From Dermatophagoides farinae (lineage: Eukaryota > Arthropoda > Arachnida > Sarcoptiformes > Pyroglyphidae): a stretch of DNA of 64,000 nucleotides. The position numbers and the translations under genes are program-made. The stretch covers positions 6,693,501-6,757,500 of the forward strand of contig NC_134680.1 in NCBI RefSeq assembly GCF_024713945.1. Reading direction: 5' to 3'. Positions 49,751 to 61,140 of the stretch are shown in pieces; the stretch's first letter is position 1, and every line of letters begins with the position of its first letter. A model generated the notes under the pieces. It had not been told where the DNA came from. It saw only the letters and a program-made list of their open reading frames with translations, and ran no database searches.

Positions 49751-52700
49751 TCATTGATTATTATCATCATTATTATTACTGGATGAAGCGTTGACAACAA
49801 ATGGATATGAACCATCATTGGATTCAGTATGATGGTCTTCTTCTTCTTGATCTTCCGGTTCAAGCTGTTGATGTGATTGATCAACAATTTGTTCTTGTTC
49901 ATTATTTTGTTCAATTTGGTCATTATCATCATCATCATCATCATCATCAATTTGTATGACATTCGATGATGATGATTGTCCAGCTTCTTCTTGCATTTCA
50001 TCTTCTTCATCATTACCACCAGAATTTGGATTATCTAATGATTGCTGGTGTGATGATTCCTGTTGTTGTTGTTGAATAGTAACCATTTGATTACCGGAAT
50101 CTACCATATTACTGTTGGTGTCGGTATTATTATCATTACGTTTCTTTTTAGCAATCTTTAGGCCAATATCTGGATGATCATCATTAGATGATGATTGAAA
50201 TCTTCGTTTATGAAGATTATTCATTGATGATGTTGATGGTATGTTTGTTGTTGCTGGAAAAAATGTTGATGTTGATGATTGAATTGACTCCATAGAATTA
50301 TCATCCATCATTGATGTTGTATGTGACGATATCTGTGCTGATTGTAAACGATTATTATCCAAATCATGATCTTCATTATGGCTACCAGAACTAGATGTTG
50401 GTTGATGACGATTTATTAGATTCAATATCTTTGTTGTCGATGTCATCGTTGTCGTTGATGATGATGATGATGAAGATGTACTTGGTTGTTGTTGTCGATG
50501 TAAATTATGATTGGATGATGCTGATACAATTGTCGAGCTAACCGATTGACCAGTGTTATTGTGACTACTACCAGCAATCGATGGTTGATCACCAGTAACT
50601 ACATTACTGGATGGATCCATAATTTTCGATTTATCCGATAAAATTGATCGTAGAAAATTAATTTCTTTATCACGTTCATTTAATAATTTATCCATATTTG
50701 ATAAACGATTTTTTGCTTGTTGTCCAATTGATCGTGCTTTTTGCCTAGATTGTTCAGCTTGTTGTTGAAGTTGATTGATTTCTTGTTCTAATTGTTCAAT
50801 TTTTTCACGTAATTTTTCATTTTCACTTTGAAGATTTTGAATACGTGTTTCTAATTCATTCTTATTATCCGTATCGAGCTGTTGTTGTTGTTGTTGCTGA
50901 TTATCTTTAGAACCAGATTGTTGTAGCTGCTGTTGTTTTTGATATTGTTCACATTGTGATTTATATTTACGTGCCAGATTTTTCAATTGATGATTCATAG
51001 TCTGTAAAGAGGATAGCTCATTTCGAATTGATTCAATTTGTTTTTCTGATTCATCATGTTGTTTGCTAGATTTTTCTTGCATTGTAGCCAATTCTTTACG
51101 TAATGATTCCAATTCCAGTGTTTGTTGTTGATATTTTGCCCGAATTTCAATAGATTCTTGTTCACTTTTTTGATGTTTAACATTCAATTCTGAAAGTTTT
51201 GTTTCCAATTCATGGGCATAAGATTCAGCTTGCTGTAATCGAGATTGTAATGTTGCAATCATTCCAGCATCGGCAACCTATGAAAAAAACACACATTTTG
51301 AAAAATTACTATTATATTGACCACTATTAACACATACCTTTTCACGTGAATCTTCCTGATGTAAACGTTCAATTTCAATTGATAATTGTTGACATTTTCG
51401 TGATAATTCATCATTATCATTACGAATTTTTTGTAAATATTCTTGAAACTCATTTTCTTGCATAGTAGATTTTCTGGTTTTCTGTTCACATTCTTGTTGC
51501 TTCATTAATAATTGTTTCATTTGTTCATATTCATGTTTTTCACGTTGGACAGATTGTTCAAGATTAATGATTGTCATACGCATTGAATCCATTTCATTTT
51601 GGTGGCGTTCATCGTGCAAATCAAATGTTTTCAATTTATCCAACAGGGATTTATTCTGTCCAGTTAGATTTTCAATCACATTTTTTAACGTTGAGACATC
51701 AGGATCATTGTTCTGCAACGAACGAATCGATTGGCCTAGATCATGATTAAGTTTTTCATTTGCTTGGATTAATTCCAATTTTTCCGAGTGTAATTGTTCC
51801 ACATTTGATCGTAACGCTTTTAATCTTTCATCATAACGTTTTGATTCGGTTGATTTTTCTCTTTTCAATTCGATCAATTTTATTTGTTCATTTTTATGTT
51901 GTTTTTGCCATTCATCTGCTTGCTGTTTCAATCGTTTGGTTTTTTCTCGTAGCGATTCCAATTCCATTTGTGACAAACGTAATTCCTGTTGATATTTATC
52001 ACTTTTATTCAATGATAATTCTTTTTGTAATTCTTCATTGGTTTTTGTAATGATTTCAATTTTCTTTTCCAATATTTCAATCGATAAATTTTTTGCCATT
52101 AATACCGTTGTTTGTAAATCTTGCAATTCCTGTTGATAACGTTCAATTTCTTTTGTCATTTTGGACTGTTGTTGGTTGATTTTCATTTTCGATTCCGTTT
52201 CTACAAGATTTATTTCGGCTAAAAGTCGAGATTTCTCAGCATTCACTACGGCAAATTCAGATTCGATTCGTAACTTTTCTTGTAATAATTCTTGATTTTC
52301 GTGATTAGATGTCAATCGTTTTTGTTTCAATTCATTCAATTCTTTTGTCAATACTTCAAATCTTTCAGCCATTTCATTATCTTGTTGTTGATGTTGTGAT
52401 AGAAACCGATTTTCCAATTCTAAATTACGATTTATCTCATTTCGTAGATTCGTTTCCAATTGTGAAACGTTTTCAATGAAAATCAATTTTTCATTATTCC
52501 ATTGTTCACGTTGTTTTTCAAATGATTCACTAAGATTTTCATGATCCATTTTCATTCTTCCGATTGAATGCAATAATTCATCATCAATTAAACATTTGTT
52601 CTCGGTGAGCGATTCAATAATAATTGCCAAACGGTCTGTACGTCCAGTGTCATTATATAATGACGATAAACGTTCCACAAAGTATCGTTGTCGTTGTTTC

Positions 52701-54654
52701 AATGATTCCAATTCAGATTTACAACTATTCAATTCAATTTCCATTCGTAGCGAACGTTGACGATAATCCGCTGCTTGTTCGGACAGTATATGCCAATTTT
52801 TTTCAGCCATATCTTTCGATTGTTGTAATGTTTCATTCATTTTTCGTAATTCATTATTTGATTGTTCCAATTGTTTCAAACGTTGCGATTGTGATTTTGA
52901 TTGTTTTTCCATTGAAACAAGCTTTTCTGATTGCAATTTTCGTTGTCTTTCCAATTCATCGTTAATCGATTTCAATGTTTTCAATTCGGCATCACATTCA
53001 GTGAGTTTTGCATTCGATTGTTCTATAGACGTACGTAATGATTCATTCGCTGCTTGTAAATCGTTGATTATTCGTTGTGATTGAATTTTCTCATCACGTG
53101 ATTCAGTTTTCATATTGGCCATCAAGCTTTTGAGTACTTCATATTCACTATGTAGTAAGTCATTCCGAACTTGCCATTGTTGTTTCTCCATTTCCAACAT
53201 CTCTAATCGTTGTGTCAATAGATCGATACGATTTTCATTTTCAATTATATTCTGTTTTTCATTTATAAAATTCAATTTTTGCTTTTCAAATTCAGTTTGT
53301 AGTTGATGAAATTCCTGAAATTTATTCTGCAATTCCATTACATATTTCAAGGCCAACATTCCGGTAGAATCATCATTGCCATCACCAGGGACAGTGTTTT
53401 GATCATTAATTTGATTTGTTTCATGTTTAACAAGGACATCGATTTTTTTGGAAAGATTCTGAAAATTATCATGAAACATTTTTGCACCATTGTGTAGGGA
53501 GAGAGCGGAATTTTTATAGAACTTCAAGGAGATGGCCAATTCTTTATTTTCAATCTCAATTTTCAGCATTTTATCTTCCATTCGTTTCACGCGTTGTATT
53601 TCTTTCATCAATGTCGCAGTAGATTGTTCCATATCGTCTAATTGCTTGGACAATGATTGAACACGTTCTTCAAGTACAGATTTCTCAATCACAAGATTCT
53701 TATTCATAGTTTCTGTCTGTAAAAATTGTGAATAAAGTTGACTTATTGAACGATTACGATCAAATATGTGGCTAAACATTGAGATGTTTGGATAGAATTT
53801 TTCCAAATATTTTTCCAACATTTCTGTTTTGGATTTTTCAAAAACCGCGTTCAACTGTTCAATTTCCAATCGTAAATTATCACATTCATTGATTTTAATT
53901 TGATATTTTTCTTCAAATTCATTGTGTATTTTTTGATAATTTTCTTCATTGGTTTGTAGTTTGTTGGTTAATCCAGCAATTTGCTGCTTGGATTCATTCA
54001 ATTGAATTTCCAATGTTTGACATTTGGATCGTGAATCTTCAAGTTCCAGGCGTGTCTTATCATTGGTTTGATTTTGAATTTTCAATTCATTTTTCAATGA
54101 TTCAACAATTGTTTCATGTTTTTCACGTTGTTCACTTGTAAATTTTTGCAAATCATTCATATAATTAGTTTTTGATTCGATTATTTTTTCAAGAATTTCA
54201 TTTTTATCACGTAAACAAGGCAGCTCATTTTCGCATTGAAATAATTTCGATTTTGATTCAATCATTTCAATGAAAACATCTTGATCATTCGAAATTGCTC
54301 GATTCGAATTGGTATTCTCGATGATCTTATCAATCATATTGATTATCTGATCATTCGCGTTTGGTTCATTATGCAATAAATTTTTAAGACTCAAAAGTTG
54401 ATCATGACAATTGGTTCGAATGTTTGATAATTCCATTTTTATTTCATTGTTTTCTAAATAATAAATTAATAAGTTAATAAATTTCACAGTCCGATAAACA
54501 TACCTTTTGTAAGATTTTGATTATGAAAATTGAGATCATTTAACGTTACATTTTTCTTGTCAACCACACCGATTAGACGACTAATTTCCGATTCTAGTGA
54601 TTGAAAACGATCGGAAATAATGGTCACTTGGGACGGATTTTTTTCTTTGTCCAT
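49751..54654 (-). CDS. TPR: Nucleoprotein TPR / Megator-like coiled-coil protein (3 exons, 1597 aa)
   Basis: Minus-strand exons 54654-54504, 54453-51338 and 51277-49751 join in frame. Residues from about 20 to 1290 are almost continuous coiled coil (heptads of Leu/Ile with Gln, Glu, Lys), then an acidic Ser/Asp/Gln-rich tail. The segment at about 273-294 (NISMFSHIF, then SISQLYSQFL) and the following run of ELEK-like helices match the conserved N-terminal block of TPR/Mlp, and LKNLARKYKSQ matches its later IGRRYKTQ-like motif. TPR forms the nuclear-pore basket and takes part in mRNA export, chromatin exclusion and the spindle checkpoint (family knowledge). It is shorter than fly or human TPR (about 2350 aa) and nearer the yeast Mlp length. 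The start ATG has NFU1 only 284 bp upstream. Another long coiled-coil protein is the main alternative. Confidence 0.72.
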
Positions 54655-54869
54655 GATGAGATCAGTAACAAAAAAAACTTTTTAATCAAATTGTCAAATG
54701 GAAAATCGAAATTGAGCAATAAAAGTGTCTCATCGATGGAATCAATCGATGCACACTTTGGTTCTTTTTCGGAAAGTTTTTTTTCGTGTGGTATAATAAA
54801 GAATTTCCGGGGAATTTTTTTTTTTGCAAAATTTTTATGAATTTTTTTCTACAAAAAATTCTGTCGTTT

Positions 54870-54875
54870 TTTATT
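54870..54875 (-). promoter_or_regulatory. Candidate polyadenylation signal of NFU1
   Basis: AATAAA on the minus strand, 64 nt after the NFU1 stop and about 215 nt before the TPR start. The NFU1 3' end and the TPR promoter must share this 284-bp gap. Confidence 0.5.
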
Positions 54876-54938
54876 CACTTCTAATTTTTTAAAACAAAAT
54901 TTACATTGAATGAAATTAACAACAACATAATCAATCAA

Positions 54939-55964
54939 TCAATCAGGCGACAATTTTGTTTCGAATTTTTCAAATTCTTCCTGATTAATACGTTCAGTTT
55001 CATCCATAACCTGTTCAACAGACATGACTTCAGGAATATAGAATTGTAACATATTCTGGATGCCATTTTTCAATGTCACTACCGATGATGGACATGATGT
55101 ACAAGCACCTTGAAGTTTTAGTCGAACGATACCGTTTTCAAAACCCTGAAATTGAAATTTGAAAAAAAATTATCATTCAGATTCAATCCACACACATACC
55201 ATGAATTTAATATCACCACCATCTTCCTGCACTGTTGGCCTGATTCGTGTATCAATCAATTCCAAAATCATTGCAACGGTTTCATCATTATCGGTCGATG
55301 TCGTCGTTATAGGTTGTTGTTGTTGATTCAAATCTTTTTCCACACCTTCCCTTAAAATCGGTAAATTTGTAGAGAAAAAATCCATAATAGCAGCAAAAAT
55401 TTCTGGTTTCATTATTTTCCATTCATTATCATCATCAATTTTAGTGACGGTTATATAATCCGTGCCGAAAAACACAGATCCAACCCCATCGATTTTGAAT
55501 ATAGCTTCAGCTAATGGTGAACGTTTCAAAGCTGAAATTGGTGTAGGAAAATCTATAGTCGTACCACTTTCAAGAATCTGTCGACCAGGAAAGAATTTCA
55601 AACTATTCGGATTCGGCGTCTCTTCTACCTGTATGAACATTGATCTTTCTGTATATGAGAGATATATATTTGATTTTAGAATTGTCGAATTCAAATTTAG
55701 CTGATACTCACTTTGGACTAGATTTATCGTTGATCTTGAAACGCACTTTGAATTAGCAATCATCAATGTATGATGCGAACGATTGGACGGCATTTGAATC
55801 AATGGCCATCGTCGAGAATCGAATTGTTGACATGGTTTAATGATGGATGATTGTTCAACTATTTTTAAACCACTATGACAATTGATGAAACGATTGAATT
55901 GTCGTGATAACATTGTCATTAATTGTTGATGATCATAACCAAAAAAAAACAAATTTGTTTTCAT
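54939..55964 (-). CDS. NFU1: NFU1 iron-sulfur cluster scaffold, mitochondrial (3 exons, 302 aa)
   Basis: Minus-strand exons 55964-55712, 55648-55200 and 55145-54939 join in frame; both introns are short (63 and 54 nt). An Arg-rich, acid-poor N-terminus beginning MLSRQFNRF fits a mitochondrial targeting peptide. The Nfu N-terminal domain starts [19 protein letters not shown] near residue 88 and continues through [18 protein letters not shown]. The C-terminal NifU-like domain has [12 protein letters not shown] and the cluster-binding CxxC in GACTSCPSS (Cys249, Cys252). NFU1 receives or carries a 4Fe-4S cluster and delivers it to lipoyl synthase and respiratory proteins (family knowledge). The first ATG at 55964 is used; in-frame ATGs at 55919 and 55913 would put the targeting peptide at the very N-terminus and may be the true start. 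Confidence 0.93.
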
Positions 55965-56287
55965 CGAATCAAATAAAATGAGATCACGTGTTTGTCTGGA
56001 TGAGCTGTTCACAAACGACGATTCCGAATATTTTTTCAAATTTTTTTATTTCATCAATTTTCAATCATAACAAAAAAATTATAATTTAAAAAGAAAAAAA
56101 ACTGATTGATTGTATATAATGCACACGATAATAGAAAGACAAATCTGAATTCAACGGTGATTAGAATTAAAACGATAACAAAACAAAACAGCAAAAAAAT
56201 TGATCAGATTCCAAATCAATCATTATAAACATCAAATCAAAGAAAACATATAACAAACAAGAATTTCGCTATATCACAATTCTTCAT

Positions 56288-59200
56288 TCATCCATTAATC
56301 TCTAATGCATGTTCAGCAATGCGTATGGATAACTGTTCAATATCATCGAATGTAACATCAGTTGATGATGATGATTCAAACATTCGTTGTCTTTGTTGTT
56401 CGATTCCAAATTGATATTTTAGTCGATCCAAATCATCGAAATCATTATGAGTGAATAAATTTCCATAACGATTCTTGTTATTCTCGTTGGTAAATAGAAA
56501 ATTACTATTCCAATCGGTATTATATTCCATCACTGCAACGTCATCATTGTTATCATCGTAATCATCATTTTTGCCATTAGAATTGAATAACTGATTACAC
56601 AAGAAGGAAAAAAATTGATTAAATTAATTGAAAATCAAAATAAAGGGAAAAATATGACTAAATTACATTCGAATATTTTGTCATCATTGTTGGTGATGAT
56701 AATCGTTTTAAACTAGTATATTGATGACCTTTGCAATCATAATAATCGTCTTGATTGTTGAAAAACTTTTTTGAAAATGAAATTTCATCATCATTATATT
56801 GATAATGATCATGGTGACCTATCGATGATGATTGATCCATCATATTAGCGGCTGTCGTTTTCCCCATCATCATTGGATCATTTGTAAGAGGAACATTATT
56901 AATATTATTATTTATCACAGAAAAATTTGTCAACGATGATGATAGATCATTGGACTGTTGATTACAGAATAATGATGGTCCACCACTATTTTCATTACCA
57001 TTACCATCATTGATCATTTGAATTATTGGCGATAATGGCGATTCAGATGTTGTCGATGATGAAGATGAAGATGATTCACCTTGACTTCCATCATAATTAT
57101 GGTTCATCAATAACATTGGTTTCATTACTGGATCCTGATCCTGATGATGATAATGATGATGGCCATTGGCTATCGAGTAGTTGGCCTTATAGGTGAAAAA
57201 ATTTTGACTATTATTATTATTCAATTGGTTATAATGATAATTTTGCTGCTGTTCATGATTAATGAATTTTGTTTGTTGTTGCTGTTGTAAATTACGTTTC
57301 GTACAACCAATTGCTGTTGCACTGGCTATTTGATGATTCGAGGAATGATGATGACGGTTATTTGAATTTTGATTATTATAATTTCGGTTATTTGTTTTTG
57401 ATTGCTGATGTCGTCGTTGTTGTTCAATTTCTCCATGATACTGATTTGAAATGGAAAAAAAATTTAAATTTGGATCCCAAACCATTAAACCACTTTACCT
57501 TGTTATTATTTTGATGATGATTATGACGGCTTATCCATGTCGATATTGATGGTTTATGCATCGATGAACCAATAGCGTCAAGCGGCTGTTGATGGCGTTG
57601 ATTTTTCTGATTGCTGTTGTCAGATAAATGATGATTCAATGATGAAATGGATTGCGATTGACAACTGTGAAAAAAAAGATAGGAAAAAAATGAAATAATT
57701 TGATTCGATGACCACATCAAAGATCACAATCAAACAAACATCAATTTATGAAAAGCAAAAGAAAAATTTCAACTTGATTACAATAGCTAAAATGATAATC
57801 AATGAACAAGTTATGTTATCTTTTTCATTGTTTGTTAATCGGTTATTTTATGTTTCTAAAAATAAAAAAAATGAAAACATTTTTCCAAATGAATGAATGA
57901 ATGAATGAATGTTTCGAATATCAAACATTATATATGAATGACCATCATCAGCAACTACAAAAAAAACATCTGGTCATCAAATCAAATCAAATTCAATCTT
58001 GTTCTTTTTCTTCTTCTTCTTCAGATAACAATAAACCCAAGAAAAAAGATTATCTAAAAATGATGACTAAATGGATTTTCATACAAATCCATCGAACAAA
58101 CAACCATTCATTTCATTCTTGTTTTCATCATCATCATCATCAGTAAATCTCTTGTTCAAAAAAAAAGTTCTAATTTTAGATCCTTATGAAAATATACAAA
58201 TACCTTGAATGTTGATTATGATTTCGATATGGTTCACCATCATCATTTATCGATAATAATGAATCTTTTCGCTGTCGTCCATCACTATCGATGTTATTGC
58301 AATCAATTGTTGTTGTTGTTGCTGTTGTTTGCGGATCTTCTGTTGTTGATGAGTGGTCATATTTCAAATGAAAAATTGAACTCAAATATTCCAATTGTTT
58401 TGAATGATTAAAAAGAATTTTTTCATATTTTATGAATGCCTAAGATGAACAAATTGAAATTTTCAATTATCCAAAAAAAAAATCCAACCAATCAATTACC
58501 TCATGTAAAAGACATTTGTCCAATATTCTTTTAATCATCGTATATAATTCTTCCTCTTGATAATCAAAATGTTCTTCTTGATCATCATCTAGTGATTGAC
58601 ATTGATTGACTATCGATCCATTTATTTTTGTTGATGATTCATCCGGATTTACATCGCTATTATTAACTGAAGATGACGTAATTTTTGGAACAAAATTAAC
58701 ATCATCATCATCATCATCGGTGCTACTACCACTTCCATCAACATCGTCATCATGAAATTGCATTTGTATCATTCGTATACGTTTTTTATCATCAACGATG
58801 ACCATCGTTTGTTGTTCTCGTTGTTGTTTATCATCCACCATTTTCATTGTATTTTCAACAATTGTCATCATCATCATCGTATTTTTTGTGTCATCATCAT
58901 TGTATCCTAAATTGGATTGTGTTTGTTATTTGTTTAATGACATGATTATATAATGGCAACAAGAAAACAAAATAATGGAATAATGGAAAAATCAAGGTAA
59001 GTAGGTCATACTTGATACATTTTTTTTTTTTTTTTTTGACTTACCATAAAGTTCTTGTGTTGATTGTTGTTGATGATGATTAGAATTTCGTGAACATTTT
59101 TTCATTTTTTTCTTCAGATATTTCTGACATTTTATCATTAATACATTAAGTACTGTGTGTGTGTTTGTGTATGGATTGAAAGGATTAGTTGATTGAAAAA

Positions 59201-61108
59201 ATTTGAAAATTTCAAATTATTTACCATGACCAATTAATCGTACAATTATTGATGGTAAATCACCATTCTGTGTGATCGTTGATGATGATAAAGTTTGTCG
59301 ATTATTATTATTATTATTATTAACATCAACTGTTAAAAGTGATATTGATTCATCCGGTTGTTCATCGTTATCATCATTAGTCGATTGTTGTCGTTCGTCG
59401 CCACTTCCACTACCAGCACAACAAATTGGTGTCGAAAGAAATGCACGTATTTGGAATAGAATCTGACTAATTATTTTCAATGATGATTTTGATTCCCAAT
59501 GGCCATTATCGGTGGACAATTGTCTTTCCGATTCTAATAATACAGCTGATCTTGCCCGTAATTTCTGGATGCTAAGAAATAGCTTTTGTCTTGCACCTTT
59601 GGTTATATTACGTTGTTCTAAATCATGTTCAGTTATATTCATCATATCATCATATGACATATGGGCAAATATTGATGCATATTTATGTAGACGTAATACT
59701 GGGTGGGTGTGAGACAAAAGAGAAAAAGTTTTTTTTTAGATAAAGTAAAATGAACAAACACAAAAACAAACATTATTATTATTATCAAGAAAGAAGTGGG
59801 AGAGCACACAGAATATTTCTTATTCTGGGAATTTTTTTTTCATACGTAACATGATTCTTCTTTTCTTTTCGGCAAACAAAACGAAAAAAAAAGAATTTTG
59901 ATTATTATCATTATTTTAAAGTTGATTAAAATTTCAACTTTTTTTCAATTTTCCTTTTCAAGAATTTTCTCCATATACGAAATCGGAATCGGAATTAATA
60001 ATAAATTCCTGTGATATTTGAATCCAATTTCAGAAAAAAAACAAATATCATGTTACGATATTCATATGAATGGTCTATTTTTTTCTTGTTTTTCGTGTTT
60101 GGATGATGAAAATATATTTTTTTTTTCAACGAGTTCATTAGGTTTTCGAGGTGTGTGTGTCAGTGTAAAGTCAATTTATTGTTTATTGTATTTATGGCTT
60201 CTGTTTGTCGTTTGTTTCATCATCATCATTGGTGTACTATGGACATTTGTTGTCGTGAATATTTAAAAATAACAGGCTTATAAATATTCACGCACACACA
60301 CACTCAATATTTATAAACGGTTAAACTGAATTTCGTTTTTTTTTTCGTTTGAAAATAAATGAATACACCTGTGTGCTGTTGTTGATGTGTGTTTTTTTTT
60401 CAACAAATAAATAATAAAAATGGGTGAATGATACTTTTACTCTAGACAACCCTAATGATGATGACGATGTCTTGAAAAGTCATGTCATTAGTCAATGAAA
60501 TGACATGACATGATGGAATATAATTAAAATATTGTGTTGTTGTTGTTGTGTCGCCAAAATTTTTAGCAATAAGAAAAACGAAACAAAAAAAAATCGTGAT
60601 TACCATCGTTAATGTTGTTTAAATAGACATATAATAATGTAAATAAAAACAAGAAAAAACAATTGTTTGAATGTGTGTGGGAAGTGGCAGATCATCACTA
60701 CTTTCATAATAATAATAATAATTTTTGGTCACATTGAAAATATCAATTGATCATGATTGACACACACACACACACGCAGATCCTAGTGGCCAGTTTTGAA
60801 GTTTTGAATTGACCACAATTGATAATTCAATTTATTCCAATAATAATGATAATTTAGCTGTCAATTATTTTTGTTCTTTTTTCCAGTAATATAATAATGA
60901 TTTGGCTAAAAATAAAAAACAAACACAAGCCCAATTGACGTTTTATTTTCATTCTCTTTTTATCTTATCAATATTATGTGAATGAAATTGAGTCAATCCA
61001 AAAAAAAGAAAAAAATTAATTAGTTGAATCACGAGGGAAATTTTCTGGAAAATAATTCAGAAGTTTTTCATAATTTTTTTTTCGTAAAAATTTCTCCATA
61101 TAGTGAAC

Positions 61109-61140
<32 letters not shown>

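Noticed and set aside
49216-50019. A 267-residue protein joining TPR-antiparallel sequence to the LINE tail
   Set aside because: The upper half is an off-frame shadow of the TPR tail; only the part below 49642 belongs to the LINE.
51760-53497. Plus-strand frames with hydrophobic, membrane-like sequence opposite TPR
   Set aside because: They are antisense shadows of the Gln/Glu/Leu coiled coil (CAA/GAA/TTA reversed give Leu, Phe and stop-poor frames).
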